Assembly: GCA_014529385.2 (NCBI GenBank)
Contig: CM043961.1
Span: forward strand, 13,121,978 to 13,185,977
Direction: 5' to 3'
Length of the DNA stretch: 64,000 nt
Source of the DNA: Adiantum capillus-veneris
Taxonomy: Eukaryota > Streptophyta > Polypodiopsida > Polypodiales > Pteridaceae
The position numbers were made by a program, and so were the translations under genes. Position 1 is the first letter of the stretch. Every line of letters begins with the position of its first letter. Below, piece by piece: positions 34,017 to 45,828 of this stretch. Below the pieces are notes generated by a model. The model saw only the letters and a list, made by a program, of their open reading frames with translations, made no database searches and was not told the origin of the DNA.

Positions 34017-34849
34017 CTATAATCTCGTGTATATAAATCTGTCTCTCTCCATTAAGTAATCTACTCAATTATCTATTTAGCTACGTCTTATTTCCTAACA
34101 ATGGTTGCATCTCAATAGGGGTCCAAAAGGAGACGGTCTATCAAAGAGCAATGTGCCATAAGTGCTTCTAGATTTACCTCAACAAGGGACCAAGAGGAAA
34201 GATGGTTACATCTCGATAGGGGTCCAAAAGGAGGTAGTCTATCACGTGCATCTAATGGGGCTAAAAGACCTTAGGGTTAATTTCATTAAAGACCTCCAGA
34301 AGTTAGTGTTAAAAATTCATTTGACCTTACGCAAGCTAGGGCTAACCTCGAGGTGGGGATCCTACCCAAGCATGAGGTGCTAAGATGCTTAAAGTGGTTG
34401 TGGGAACCTTGTCCAAAGCTTGAGGTGATTTTTATGCTTAAATGACTAAGGTTCTTGAAGTGTTAAATTCAAAGATAAATTCTCAAGAGGGCATGAATGT
34501 TTCCATGCTTGATTGACTAAGTGCTTGAAGTATTCAATTCAAACCAAATGATTTAAGAAGCATAAAAGACACATGCTTGATTGACTAAGTGCTTTCAGTA
34601 TTCAAATCAAATCAAATGACTTAAGAAACATAAAAGACACATGTTCAAAAAATTCTCCACATGATGTGCTTGAATCCTATTGGATAGGCTTTAAAGGGGT
34701 CCAATGAGAATTTAGATGCATAAAAATAAATAATTAAGTTCTTTCTCTCAAAGAGGAAAAAGAGGACACATATCCCAAATGATATAATTAAATATTACTA
34801 GAGAGAGAGAGAGAGGTGGACCAAGCATGAGAGGGGGGTATACTCTCCC

Positions 34850-34881
<32 letters not shown>

Positions 34882-35534
34882 ATTCTCTCATTGTGTGGAG
34901 TGAAAAGTGCAAGAGCTCCATCTCCTTCTCCAAGCTTGTTGAGGCAAATCCAACCAAGAGCCATGCTTCAATGCCTAAGCTTGCCATCTTCTTCATCTTC
35001 ATTACTATGCTATTATGCTATGCTAAGCAAGAAGAGTGATGATAAGTGGACCTATTTCTTTCTCCTATGAATGATTCTTCTTCCTCTTCCCTACCCTCAT
35101 TCCATGTTAGCTCTCTCCACCTTCGAAGGTGTTTGAGGCCTTGGGACTGAAGCTTGGGATAGTTAATGCTTTTTGCAAAGTTTATGTTGTGCTCGTGATG
35201 CATGAAGCTTTCCATCTTTATAGCATCACCAAGGTCACAAGGAATACAAAGATTGTATTGTACCAAGTCTCTCTTGATGGAAGAATCTATAATACACACG
35301 TCTTTTGGAGGGGGGACCGGCTCCAAGTAAATCCAGTCCTCACATATTGTCGTGTTCTCTAATTCTTTCTCTCTTGCAAAAGTATTGTTCATGCCAAGTT
35401 AATCACGTACTATGTTCATGTTGCTACCATCAATTAAGTTCACCCTCTATGTTATCAAAGTAATCTCACAAAAATGCTCACTCTAATTCTCTTAATTCCA
35501 CTATTTTCAAAGTTCATAGGCCATTCCCATTACA
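33088..35534 (+). repeat. Family D 3' region and LTR (interrupted)
   Basis: The sequence matches 43054-45211 in blocks (CTTATAAGACTC, ACGACGTCTCCCAAACAC, GGTCCAAAAGGAG) and ends TCCCATTACA just before a primer site. It is split at 33393-34100 by a solo copia LTR. The exact LTR start is not fixed; TGGTTGCATC at 33389 (continuing at 34104) after a purine-rich AAAGGACAAA is a candidate. A short (CA)n tract lies at about 34849-34873. Confidence 0.7.
33393..34100 (+). repeat. Solo LTR of copia family B
   Basis: 708 bp with the ends of the B LTR (TGTTAAGTATGG ... TTCCTAACA), flanked by a perfect duplication ATGGT at 33388-33392 and 34101-34105. The uninterrupted site is visible in the sister D LTR near 43385-43400. 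Compared with 11119-11884 it lacks about 95 bp including the hairpin, has one more minisatellite unit and a longer (CT)n tract. TATA box at 33761-33767. Confidence 0.95.
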
Positions 35535-35535
35535 T

Positions 35536-35547
35536 TGGTATCAGAGC
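35536..35547 (+). other. D1 primer-binding site (tRNA-iMet)
   Basis: TGGTATCAGAGC, a perfect 12-base complement to the initiator Met tRNA 3' end, starting two bases after the LTR. Confidence 0.92.
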
Positions 35548-35915
35548 ATTTGGTTTCTCTTTTCTTGCTTAAGAAGAGAGGTCCTTAAGGAGCCTATTAA
35601 TGGTTGATTTTGTTAATTATATTAGGGTGAGTGGGATTGGGATCTATTATCGATTTTGTTGAGCCCACTATGTGCGATATGGTGCACACCTCGGGAGCTT
35701 TGGTCTTAATATGGGGTCTTTTCAGACTTGCCTACGGCTTTACCATTATCGAGCCATAAGAAGTCTGAAAGGAGCTATCCCTACTCTCTATAATTAACCA
35801 ATTCGAGCCGTGGGTGTAGATACTTAAGTGCTTATATTCAAAGGCTAAGAGGAGCGGCAACTAAGGTTTTGAATTGCCAAAGGATACTCTAAGTAAACAC
35901 ATAAGTGTAATAAGC

Positions 35916-37345
35916 ATGGCTGACAATAACCAAGAGAGTAGAATGAACATTGATAACTTTGATTTTGCACATGAAGGTGCTAATGATGATGTCCCCATGT
36001 TTATCATATATCTTGTTACTAGGTTGCATCAAGCTATGGGCAACCCTACTTTGTAGGCCAAAGTTACCCAACAACTTCGTGCTTATGGGATTTCCCTTCC
36101 TCTCCAAGAGGAGAGAGAGTTTAGGACGTCTCTTGATGAGACTCCCAAAAGAAGACTCTCTCCCATAAGAGAGACGGAATCCAAAGAAAGAGAAATAAGT
36201 GAATCCCTAAGTTCCTCTAAAGATGTGGCTCCATGGAGACGGTGGTCTAAACTATCGCCAACTCCTCCCAAGAGGAAATGGTCAACCCATAGTCCTTCTC
36301 CTCGTCACTCCGAAAGGGAAGAGAAGAAACAAAGGAAGAAAAAGACAAGAAAGAGGTCACCCTCTTCTCCTTCTTCTCCACCTTCCTCCTCTTCTGATGA
36401 AAGAAATAGTTATTCTCTTAGAGAATACAAGAGGAGAGAACATCGCAAAACTTACCCAGCATGGAGAAGGTCCCAAAAGCTCAAGAAGTTCAAAGAGGGA
36501 GGAAAGAGTATATCTTTTCTCACCTATGATGGCACCTTTGGTGCCACAAACAAAGTATTGGCCTTCATCCAACAATTTGATGCGGCCTTTGGAGACGAGG
36601 GCTTAATGGAGTCCTCCAAGCTACACCATGTAGCTATGCAGTTCCATAAATCTACTCGTCAATGGTGGGGTAGCCTTCGTGGCAATGGTGAGGCCCCAAA
36701 GACATGGAAAACTCTACGAGTTTTCATCATGAAGCAATTCCTTGCAAACGATGCCAAGGACAAAGTGCTCACCAAATGGCGAAGTTTGTAGCTGCTCTTC
36801 AACGAATCTATCCACAAATATGTAGACAAGTTTGGGATTTACATCTCAAAGCTACAGTCTTTCAAAGGATAGACTTTACCGAACAAAATCAACAATTTTG
36901 TGCGGGATTACCTAAATAAATGGCCGAGTATGTCAATTCACAACGGCCTAGCACTATCACTGAAGACATTCGCCCTATGGTTGCTTCAAGGATCAATTTC
37001 CAACAAGGGGAGAGAAGAAATTTCAAGCCCATGGAAAACAAGGATCAAAATGAAGCTAAAGGGAAGAGCAATGCTTAAAACTCTTCCCAAGGCAACACCA
37101 ACACCAACAACAACAAGGACCAAGGATAAAGGAGCTTACAAAGGTAAAAATAATCTCTCTCTCAAAGGATTACAGGCCTTTCGTAAAGACCATAAATGCT
37201 TTAAGTGTGGGGAGCAAGGACATGGTTATCGTTCTTGCCCAAAAAGAAATGTACACGATGACACTCCTAGAGCTTCTATGGTTGAAGCTCCAAAGAGGAT
37301 ACTCATTGCAAAGGCTCACCCCTCTCCTATGCTTGGGGAAACTTA
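35916..37345 (+). pseudogene. D1 gag
   Basis: ATG at 35916 opens M-A-D-N-N-Q-E-S. A homologous start (M-A-E-N-I-Q-Q) occurs in D3 at 45629. A stretch rich in Arg, Ser and Pro (about 36225-36440) follows, then the capsid-type segment with F-I-Q-Q-F-D-A-A-F and Q-W-W-G-S-L-R (36545-36690), and finally the CCHC knuckle C-F-K-C-G-E-Q-G-H-G-Y-R-S-C at 37198-37239. Stops at about 36054 and 36789, plus frame changes, inactivate it. Confidence 0.82.
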
Positions 37346-37702
37346 AGGGAGCATGATGCCCCTATTCTCTTTGACCCTGGCTCTACTCACAATTTCATAT
37401 CAACGGAGTTGGCCACTAAGTTGAACATTTAAGCTTTTGAGATGGGAGATACTATAATTGCTGACACATCTTTCAAGGGACAGCAAGCCTCCGTTACTCC
37501 CTTGATTGGGAAGTTGAAGCTTCATGTCCAAAGCTATGTCGACAAAGAAGACCTTTTTATCTCTCCTCTCCAACCTGAGCATGTTGTCTTAGGGGCACCA
37601 TGGTTCAACCGCATGGCTACCAACATGAAGTTCCTTGAAAGGAGAATCTATTTCATCTACATGGAAAAGAGCCATATCCCTAGTAAATATGCTTACTTTT
37701 GA
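37346..37702 (+). pseudogene. D1 aspartic protease
   Basis: In the frame just after gag: L-F-D-P-G-S-T-H-N-F-I-S (about 37363-37400), the gypsy retropepsin active site with D-P-G in place of D-S/T-G. It continues with the flap region and V-L-G-A-P-W-F-N-R-M (about 37588-37617). The D-P-G variant recurs in element G, so it may be normal in these families. One stop near 37430 breaks the frame. Confidence 0.75.
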
Positions 37703-37802
37703 TAAGTTAATGAAAAGCTCTATTTTTGCGTATATGAGTTTTGTTAGAGAATCTGTAAATGATTCTAATGTTTTCACAAGTAGCAATAAAGGGATCAAGA
37801 GG

Positions 37803-38900
37803 AATTAGAGTTCTCTAATTTCCTAAATGGATTCCAAGATGTTTTCATTGATGACATCCCTAGTGAGCTACATACAAAACGAGGGGATGATGATCATGCA
37901 ATAGATCTTCTACCAGGAAACTCACCACCTAATAAACCTCCTTATTGAGTTTCACAAGCTCAACAAGAGGAGATCATGAGGCAAGTGCATGAATTGGTGG
38001 AAAAAGGGATGGTGAGGCCTAGCTCCTCTCCATTCTATTCACCGGTACTTTTAGTGCAAAATAAAGATGGCACATAACACATGTGTGTCGGCTATAGAGC
38101 ACTAAATAGGATCACTATTAAAAAAAGATTTCCTGTGCCGTAGGTAGAAGATCTAAATTCTCTAGAGGAGTACAAGTGACACCTCCAGGTAATCTTTCAA
38201 GTTTTGAGAAAGAATAAACTTTTCATTAATCGAAAGAAAAGTGAATTTTTTCTACAAGAGATTCAATATTCAGGTCACATTATCTCTCAAGATGGTATCC
38301 GTATGGATCCATCAAAGTTTAAAAGCATGGCTTAATCCAAGGAATCTACATGAGCTAAGAAGCTTTATTGGTATGTGTGCATACTATAGACGCTTCATAG
38401 AAAAATTATTTCAAATAGCAGGACCATTGCATGACTTAACAAAGAAGAACGTTAAGTATTCATGGACTGCTAAGGAGAAAAATGCTTTTGACAAGCTCAA
38501 AGAGAAGCTTACCTCTCAACCAGTCCTCATCAAGCCATTTGAGGTCCAATGTGATGCTTGTGGTGATTGCCTTGGAGCAGTTTTGCTTCAAGAAGGGCAT
38601 GCCGTAGCATATGAGAGCCGAAGGCTCAATGCCGATGAATGGGTCTTGGGCATATACAAAAAAGAGCTTTTAGTTGTTCTACATGCCCTAGACACATGGA
38701 AGCACTATCTCTTGGGGGTTCCATTCATCCTACGATTGGATCACAAAGCCTCAAGAACTTCATGATGCAAACCAAGCTTTCCGACAAACAAATGAGGTGG
38801 GCAAGTTTTCTTTCGCAATTTAAATTTCATTGCTCTCATTACTGGCAAGCACAATCAAGTGGTCGATGCACATTCACAACGGCCAAGGGTAAATGTGGTG
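37803..38900 (+). pseudogene. D1 reverse transcriptase/RNase H with palm deletion
   Basis: RT starts with Q-Q-E-E-I-M-R-Q-V-H-E-L, V-R-P-S-S-S-P-F-Y-S-P and R-I-T-I-K-K-R-F. At about 38155 the sequence jumps from the end of fingers to H-L-Q-V-I-F-Q-V-L-R-K, skipping roughly 250 bp present in D2 that hold the F-F-D-D catalytic motif. Thumb (I-G-M-C-A-Y-Y-R-R-F) and RNase H (V-Q-C-D-A-C-G-D, Y-K-K-E-L-L-V-V) follow, with stops at 37948, 38076 and 38332. It cannot be active. Confidence 0.85.
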
Positions 38901-38999
38901 TCTATAGAAACTCACAATGATCTATCTTTTATGATAGATGAGTATGCTACTGACCGAGACTTTAAGTAGGTAATTACACCTTTTGCATTAGGGAAGAAA

Positions 39000-39855
39000 A
39001 AAAAGAATCATTCACCTTGAAGGATGGTTATCTTCCAAACGGCAATAGGCTATGTGTTACTCACCGATACAATAAGAAAGTCGTGTATAAATCCCATGCT
39101 TCTCCTTATGCATGGCAAAGAGGGATTCCATAATCTACTCTTCAAGGAGTAGAAATGTATTTCTGTTGGTCTACCATGAAAAGTAAACATACAAGAGTAT
39201 GTTTCAAAATACGTGGTATACCAAAAATTGCAATTTAATCGAGGAAAGCAACTTGGATTGTTCCAGTCGACAAGCTTAGCAAGAAAACACACTCTATGCT
39301 TGTCAAAAAGACTATTAAGGCACATCAAACGGCAACCCTCTTTAGATCTCAAATTTTGAAGTATCATTGCTTGCCAACATCCATACTGTTAGACAAAGAT
39401 CCTAGAATGACCAGTAATTTCTAGAAGGGTCTCTTTGAGAATCATGGAAGTAGATTATATTTCTCTTTTGGCCTATCATCCACAGACGGATGACCAAAGT
39501 GAAATAACTAATCTAATGATTCTTGAATCTACTAAAAGTCTATGTCATGGAAGTAGATCAACGTTCTCAATGAGAGAGGTACCTACCTCTTATAGAGTAT
39601 GCATACAATGACATTGTACATACTTCTATGGGGAAAGCACCTTTCGAGGTTAAAGAGAGAACATCCAAAATTCCCTTACTACTTGAAGTATATGGGAAGA
39701 TCTTCGCTGCTGATGACTATAGCCAAGACTTACAAGAAACTTTTCCAAAGATTAAAAATGTTATATCCATCTCATAGAAAAGGCAAAAAGGGTTGTTGCT
39801 AATAAGCACAGAAGAGACTTAGCCTTTAAGGAAAATGATTGGGTCTTGCTAAATG
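39000..39855 (+). pseudogene. D1 integrase, highly decayed
   Basis: Recognisable pieces include a finger-region start (L-K-D-G-Y-L-P-N-G), the core phrase K-D-P-R-M-T-S-N-F (about 39400), H-P-Q-T-D (about 39480), Y-A-Y-N-D and S-M-G-K-A-P-F-E (about 39597-39645), and N-K-H-R-R-D-L-A-F near 39800. Stops and shifts are frequent. It ends at about 39855 within the C-terminal domain, joined directly to mid-LTR sequence, with the chromodomain missing. Confidence 0.7.
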
Positions 39856-39861
39856 ATTGGT

Positions 39862-41270
39862 GCTTCTAGATTTGCCTCAGGAAGGGACCAAGAGGAAAGA
39901 TGGCTACATCTCAATAGGGGTCCAAAAGGAGGTAGTCTACACATGCATCTAATGGAGCTAAAAGACCTTAGTTTTATTAATGTCATAATAATCAATATCT
40001 AATTCTCCTAAATGATTTTCTCATGTTAAACTGATCATTTAATATGGGGAAGTGCCAGGGGAGAAAAAGCTAGAATATTGGTTAAGCTAGCAGACCTGCC
40101 ACAGTAGGGATCCAAAGGAGGGAAAATAGGGATCCAAAGGGTCTTCTGCAAAAGAGCCATGTGCAACAATGGGTTAAAAAGACCCTAAGGTTCATCCCAT
40201 TAAGACTTCCAAAATGCTAAGGTTCCAAAATTCAAAGGTTGTGTCCAAAGGTCAACCATAGGGGAATTGGATGCTTTGTGTGTGTCCAAAAAAGTCTTTG
40301 CACATCCCTACATAGAAGGGGGCGAGCCTAGCATGTAGGGGATGAGAGAGAAAGCCACACACACACACACACGCAAGCTCCATTTACACAAAGGGAATGA
40401 GAGACACATGTCAGCTCCCTAGGCCAGATGCCCACAAGGTGTATCCAATTCCTATTGGATGGGCTTGAAGGTGGACCAATGAGAATTAGGCTAGAGTAAA
40501 TCTAGTTTAATTAATTTAAAAACACTTAATAAAAGAACCAATGAGAATTAAGTCCTCTAGAAGACTATTGGACAGTCTCCCAAGGGGTCCAATGAGCATT
40601 CAACAGCCCAATGGCTTGCCTGATTCCTATTGGCCAGGAGGCAAAGGGGTCCAATGAGAGTTTAATTGAATTATTAAATTACCTAAAGCTCTCACTAAAA
40701 TGGGAAAGGGGGACACATGTCAGAAGGCTATCACTTATGCTGCTTAATAGTCATTGGCTAGCCCTGGGGAGGTCCAATGGGAGGATAGCAAGAGCAATTA
40801 GCAACAGGGCTCGCCCAAGAGAGAGAGAGAGGGGGCAGATTTTTGCAAGGAATTATCACACACACACACACTCTCACACAGTCTATGTGCGAAACAAGAA
40901 AAAGACTATCTCTTCCCAAGCTTTAATGGAGAGCTCATCACCTACTCGAAGCTTGTGAGATAGAAGCCTACATCGACACACTCTTGGCATGTGGATGCAA
41001 ATCCAACCAAGAGCCAAGCTTCAATGCATGCTCATCTCCTCTACCATGCTAATTACTAAGCTAAGCTATGGTAATATGAGTGATTATGTGAGGAGATGTA
41101 CATCTTTCACGTAAGATACTCCTTCTTCCTCTCAATCTACTCTCATACCCTGCTAGCTCTCACCGTCTTCGAAGGTGTGTGAGGTCTTGGGTCTGAGACC
41201 GGGGATAATTGATGTTGTGTTTGCTAAGTGTTTTGCTTAGTGCATGAAGCTTTCATCTTCATTGCACTAG
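39862..41270 (+). repeat. Family D LTR, partial copy
   Basis: About 1.4 kb almost identical to 43446-44902. Differences are mainly dinucleotide lengths: (CA)n at 40356-40372 versus 43952-43981, and 40857-40871 versus 44463-44501. The copy stops at CACTAGCT, where it is fused to D2 RT, so its 3' end and primer site are missing. Confidence 0.88.
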
Positions 41271-41274
41271 CTTA

Positions 41275-42612
41275 GCTCATCTCCATTTTACTCACCTGTG
41301 CTATTAGTGCAAAAGAAAGACGGCACATATCGTATGTGTGTCGACTATAGAGCACTAAATAGGATCACTATCAAGAATAGGTTTCCCGTTCCATGGGTAG
41401 AAGACCTATTTGATAAGCTACAAGGATCGACCTACTTCAGTAGGATTGACCTAAAAAGTGGCTATCATCAAATAAGGATAGTTGATCAAGACATTGTAAA
41501 GACCGCATTTCGCACCACATTTGGTCTTTATGAATACATTGTCATGCCTTTTGGCTTGACCAATGCACCAGCCACATTCAACCTCTTGATGGAGAAGCTG
41601 TTCAGGCCTCATCCAACCTTCACTGGAGTGTTCTTTGATGATATTATCATCTACTCTAATTCATTAGACGAACACAAGAAACACCTCCATGTAATATTTC
41701 AAGTTTTGAGAGAGAATAAACTTTATGTTAATCGAAAGAAAAGTGAATTTTTCTTGCAAGAGATTCGGTATTTAGGTCACATTATCTCTCAAGTGGCATC
41801 CAAATGGATCCATCAAAGTTAGAGGTGATAAAAGGATGGCCTAAACCAAGGAATCTTCATGAACTAAGAAGCTTTATAGGTATGTGTGCATACTATAGAC
41901 GCTTCATAGAAAAGTTATCACAAATTGCGAAACCATTACATGACCTAACAAAGAAAAGCGTTAGGTATACATGGTGTGCTAAGGAGAACAATGCTTTCGA
42001 AAAGCTTAAAGAAAAGCTTATCTCTCAACATGTGCTTACAGTGCCGGATCTCTCAAAACCATTTGAGGTCCAATGTGATGCTTGTGGTGATTGCCTTGGA
42101 GCTGTTTTGCTGCAAGAAGGGCACGCCATAGGCTATGAGAGTCAAAGGCTCAACCCTGTTGAGAAAGCTCTAGGCATATATGAAAAGGAACTCCTTGCAG
42201 TTCTACATGCCTTAGACTCATGGAAGCACTATTTATTGGGGACTCCTTTCATTCTGCGAATGGATCACCAAAGTCTTAAGTACTTCATGACGCAGACCAA
42301 GCTCTCCGACAAACAAATGAGGTGGGCAAAGTTCCTTTCGCAATTTCATTCTCATATTGCTCACATTGCTGGCAAGCATAATCAAGTAGCTGATGCACTC
42401 TCAAGACGGCCGAGAGTGAATGTAGTTTCCATAGCAACTCACAATGATCTATCTTCAATGATAGATGAGTATGCTATTGATCCCGATTTTAGAGATGTGA
42501 TTTCAGCCCTTGCACCAGGGAAGAAAGAAGAACCATTTACTTTACAAGATGGTTATCTTCTCTACGGCAATAAAGAGCCCAAGCCTTTAAAGAAAATGAT
42601 TGGGTCTTATTA
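41275..42612 (+). pseudogene. D2 reverse transcriptase and RNase H
   Basis: RT is well kept: S-P-V-L-L-V-Q-K-K-D-G-T, V-D-Y-R-A-L-N-R-I-T-I, D-L-K-S-G-Y-H-Q-I-R, M-P-F-G-L-T-N-A-P-A-T-F and the catalytic V-F-F-D-D-I-I-I-Y-S (about 41625-41655). A frameshift near 41800 separates the thumb (L-H-E-L-R-S-F-I-G-M-C-A-Y-Y-R-R-F). RNase H shows C-D-A-C-G-D, Y-E-K-E-L-L-A-V and A-D-A-L-S-R-R. Gag, protease and the first RT residues are deleted on the left. On the right the frame jumps at about 42565 from the integrase finger start into integrase C-terminal sequence. Confidence 0.88.
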
Positions 42613-43053
42613 AAGTTTCCCAAGGCTCGATTAAGGCACACGACGGGCAAGAATCCTACGGGACACCAAAAGTACTATGCTAAACTAGCAAAAAGGCACT
42701 ATGGTCCCTTCCAGATTCTTAGGCCAATGATTGAGATGGTCTATCAACTCAAGTTGCCCAATCATTGGCTCATACACAATGCTTTCTATGTGAGCCTATT
42801 AAAGCCTTACAAAGGAGAGCCACCTCAAGAACCAACTACTGAAGACCCACCGGAGATCGAGGACCAAGAGGAGGTGCTGCAGCCCGAGTCCATTCTCTGA
42901 CATGAAGACAAGGTATTAAGAGGCGGTAAGGCTATCCGACGATATCTTATTAAGTTTAAGAATTATCCTTTTGAAGATGCTAGATGGATGCAAGGCATAC
43001 AATTAAAGGATAACCTAAACCTTGTCAATGCTTACAATGCTTCCCAAGAGTAA
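42613..43053 (+). pseudogene. D2 integrase C terminus and chromodomain
   Basis: Reads Y-Y-A-K-L-A-K-R-H-Y-G-P-F-Q-I-L (GPF/Y module), I-H-N-A-F-Y-V-S-L-L-K-P-Y, then a proline/glutamate linker. A chromodomain follows: E-V-L-Q-P-E-S-I-L, a TGA at about 42898, R-G-G-K-A-I-R-R-Y-L-I-K-F-K-N-Y-P and A-R-W-M-Q. Chromodomains bind modified histone H3 tails and direct insertion into heterochromatin. The integrase catalytic core was deleted (junction near 42565). Confidence 0.85.
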
Positions 43054-43950
43054 GCAAATGTACAAAATGTTAAAAATGAACAAAGTTTTTGTCTTATAAG
43101 ACTCTCTTTTTCTTTATTGTGCACAAAAATGAAGTAGTATGCATGCTTAGATCAAGTTTGCGGAGACGATGTCTCCCAAACACCAAGTAGAGCTTGTCAC
43201 TCTACTATGGAAGATTGATAGGACTAATGTGCAGACATGCTTGCGGCAGCCTCAGGCTCTCAAGCGCCAAATGGACTAGTCATCCATTGTGGAATGATGT
43301 CGTAGGGTAACATAGGGATCCTCTACCCGCTAAGAAAAGGACTCATAAAGGATCCTATACCCGCTAAGAAAAGGACCTAAAGGAGAAATGGTTGCATCTC
43401 AATAGGAGTCCAAACGGAGACGGTCTACCAAAGAGCAATATGCAATAAGTGCTTCTAGATTTGCCTCAGCAAGGGACCAAGAGGAAAGATGGCTACATCT
43501 CAATAGGGGTCCAAAAGGAGGTAGTCTATCACATGCATCTAATGGAGCTAAAAGACCTTAGGGTTAGTTTTATTAATGTCATAATAATCAATATCTAATT
43601 CTCCTAAATGATTTTCTCATGTTAAACTGATCATTTAATATGGGGAAGTGCCAGGGGAGAAAAAGCTAGAATATTGGTTAAGCTAGCAGACCTGCCACAA
43701 TAGGGATCCAAAGGAGGGAAAATAGGGATCCAAAGGGTCTTCTGCAAAAGAGCCATGTGCAACAATGGGCTAAAAAGACCCTAAGGTTCATCCCATTAAG
43801 ACTTCCAAAATGCTAAGGTTCCAAAATTCAAAGGTTGTGTCCAAAGGTCAACCATAGGGGAATTGGATGCTTTGTGTGTGTCCAAAAAAGTCTTTGCACA
43901 TCCCTACATAGGAGGGGGCGAGCCTAGCATGTAGGGGATGAGAGAGAAAG

Positions 43951-43982
<32 letters not shown>

Positions 43983-44461
43983 GCTCCCTTTACACAAAGG
44001 GAATGAGAGACACATGTCAGTTCCCTAGGCCAGATGCCCACAAGGTGTATCCAATTCCTATTGGATGGCCTTGAAGGTGGACCAATGAGAATTAGGCTAG
44101 AGTAAATCTAGTTTAATTAATTTAAAAACACTTAATAAAAGAACCAATGAGAATTAAGTCCTCTAGATGACTATTGGACAGTCTCCCAAGGGGTCCAATG
44201 AGCATTCAACAGCCCAATGGCTTGCCTGATTCCTATTGGCCAGGAGGCAAAGGGGTCCAATGAGAGTTTAATTGAATTATTAAATTACCTAAATCTCTCA
44301 CTAAAAGGGGAAAGGGGGACACATGTCAGAAGGCTATCACTTATGCTGCTTAATAGTCATTGGCTAGCCTTGGGGAGGTCCAATGGGAGGATAGCAAGAG
44401 CAATTAGCAAGAGGGCTCGCCCAAGAGAGAGAGAGAGGGGGCTGATTTTTGCAAGGCATTA

Positions 44462-44504
<43 letters not shown>

Positions 44505-45211
44505 CACACAGTCTATGTGAGAAACAAGAAAAAGACTATCTCTTCCCAAGCTTTAATGGAGAGCTCATCACCTACTCGAAGCTTGTGAGATAGAAGCCTA
44601 CATCGATACACTCTTGGCATGTGGATGCAAATCCAACCAAGAGCCAAGCTTCAATGCATGCTCATCTCCTCTACCATGCTAATTACTAAGCTAAGCTATG
44701 GTAATATGAGTGATTATGTGAGGAGATGTACATCTTTCTCGTAAGATACTCCTTCTTCCTCTCAATCTACTCTCATACCCTGCTAGCTCTCACCGTCTTC
44801 GAAGGTGTGTGAGGTCTTGGGTCTGAGACCGGGGATAATTGATGTTGTGTTTGCTAAGTGTTTTGCTTAGTGCATGAAGCTTTCATCTTCATTGCACTAG
44901 CTAGTCTTGAAGGAACACAAAGAATTGTATTGTACAATGTCTCTCTTGATGGGAGAAACCATAATACAAAGCCTTTTTGGAGGGGGGACCGGCTCCATGC
45001 AAATCCGGTCCTCAACTGTTGTCAACAGCTTAATTTCTCTCTCTTTTGAAAGTATTGTTTAATGCTATCTAACTAGGTGTTATGCTTTTTGTTGCTCTCT
45101 CTCCACCCAAGCACTCTTGTAATTCTCATTAGGAATCTATTCTAATGAAATGCCCACTATGTTCATGCTAATTTCCGCTACACACAAGTTTTTAGGCCAT
45201 TAAATGTTACA
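43054..45211 (+). repeat. Family D 3' region and full LTR
   Basis: After the pol stop come about 330 bp of 3' untranslated sequence, including a duplicated GGATCCTATACCCGCTAAGAAAAGGAC unit (two copies at 43318-43375), then the LTR. A candidate LTR start is TGGTTGCATC at 43389 after AAAGGAGAAA. The end is AATGTTACA at 45211, two bases before a primer site. Four CCAATGAGAATT/CCAATGAGCATT-like motifs (reverse CCAAT boxes) and two (CA)n tracts lie inside. Confidence 0.75.
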
Positions 45212-45212
45212 T

Positions 45213-45224
45213 TGGTATCAGAGC
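45213..45224 (+). other. D3 primer-binding site (tRNA-iMet)
   Basis: Perfect TGGTATCAGAGC after the LTR. Confidence 0.92.
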
Positions 45225-45628
45225 ACAAGGTTTCTCTTTTCTTGCTCAAGAAGGGAGGTCCTCAAGCTAGCTATAAATGGTTGGTATTATTAATTGCCTT
45301 TGAGTAAGTAGAATAGGGATTTTTCAGCCTTGCAGTGCGCTTGCTTTCGTGCAGTTAACGGGGCATCACCGTCGAGAGCTATGGTCTTAATAGTGGAGTC
45401 ATACGGGGCTTGCCTACGGCTTAACCACTATTGAGCTATTAGAAGCTTGATAGGAGCCGATGTTGTTTTGGTGTTGAAAGACCCTCTCTTCTATTCCTTG
45501 CAATTAATGGTATTCGAGCCACGAGTACAGTAGCTTGAGTGCTTTTTCTAAAGGGGTAAAGAGGAGTAGCAACTAGGGCTGGAAGTGCCAAAGTACACCT
45601 AAAAAGTTTACACCTAAAAGTTGTTAGA

Positions 45629-45811
45629 ATGGCTGAAAATATTCAACAAGCCATGGGCAATCCATCTCTCCAAAGTGAAGTGCAACGGCAGCTCCGTGCT
45701 CACGGGATTCTCCAAGCTCATCACCATGACGAGAGAACACCTAGGAAGCCTCCTTGTGAGACTCCCAAAAGAGGTCTCTCTCCGATTCGGGAAGAAGAAG
45801 AGAATCCATAG
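45629..45811 (+). pseudogene. D3 gag N-terminal fragment
   Basis: 60 codons, M-A-E-N-I-Q-Q-A-M-G-N-P-S-L, homologous to D1 gag around 36030-36180 (A-M-G-N-P-T-L; E-T-P-K-R-R-L-S-P-I-R). It ends where LTR tail sequence begins at about 45829, so all later gag and all pol are deleted. Confidence 0.8.
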
Positions 45812-45828
45812 GAAGGGCTCAAGAATTT

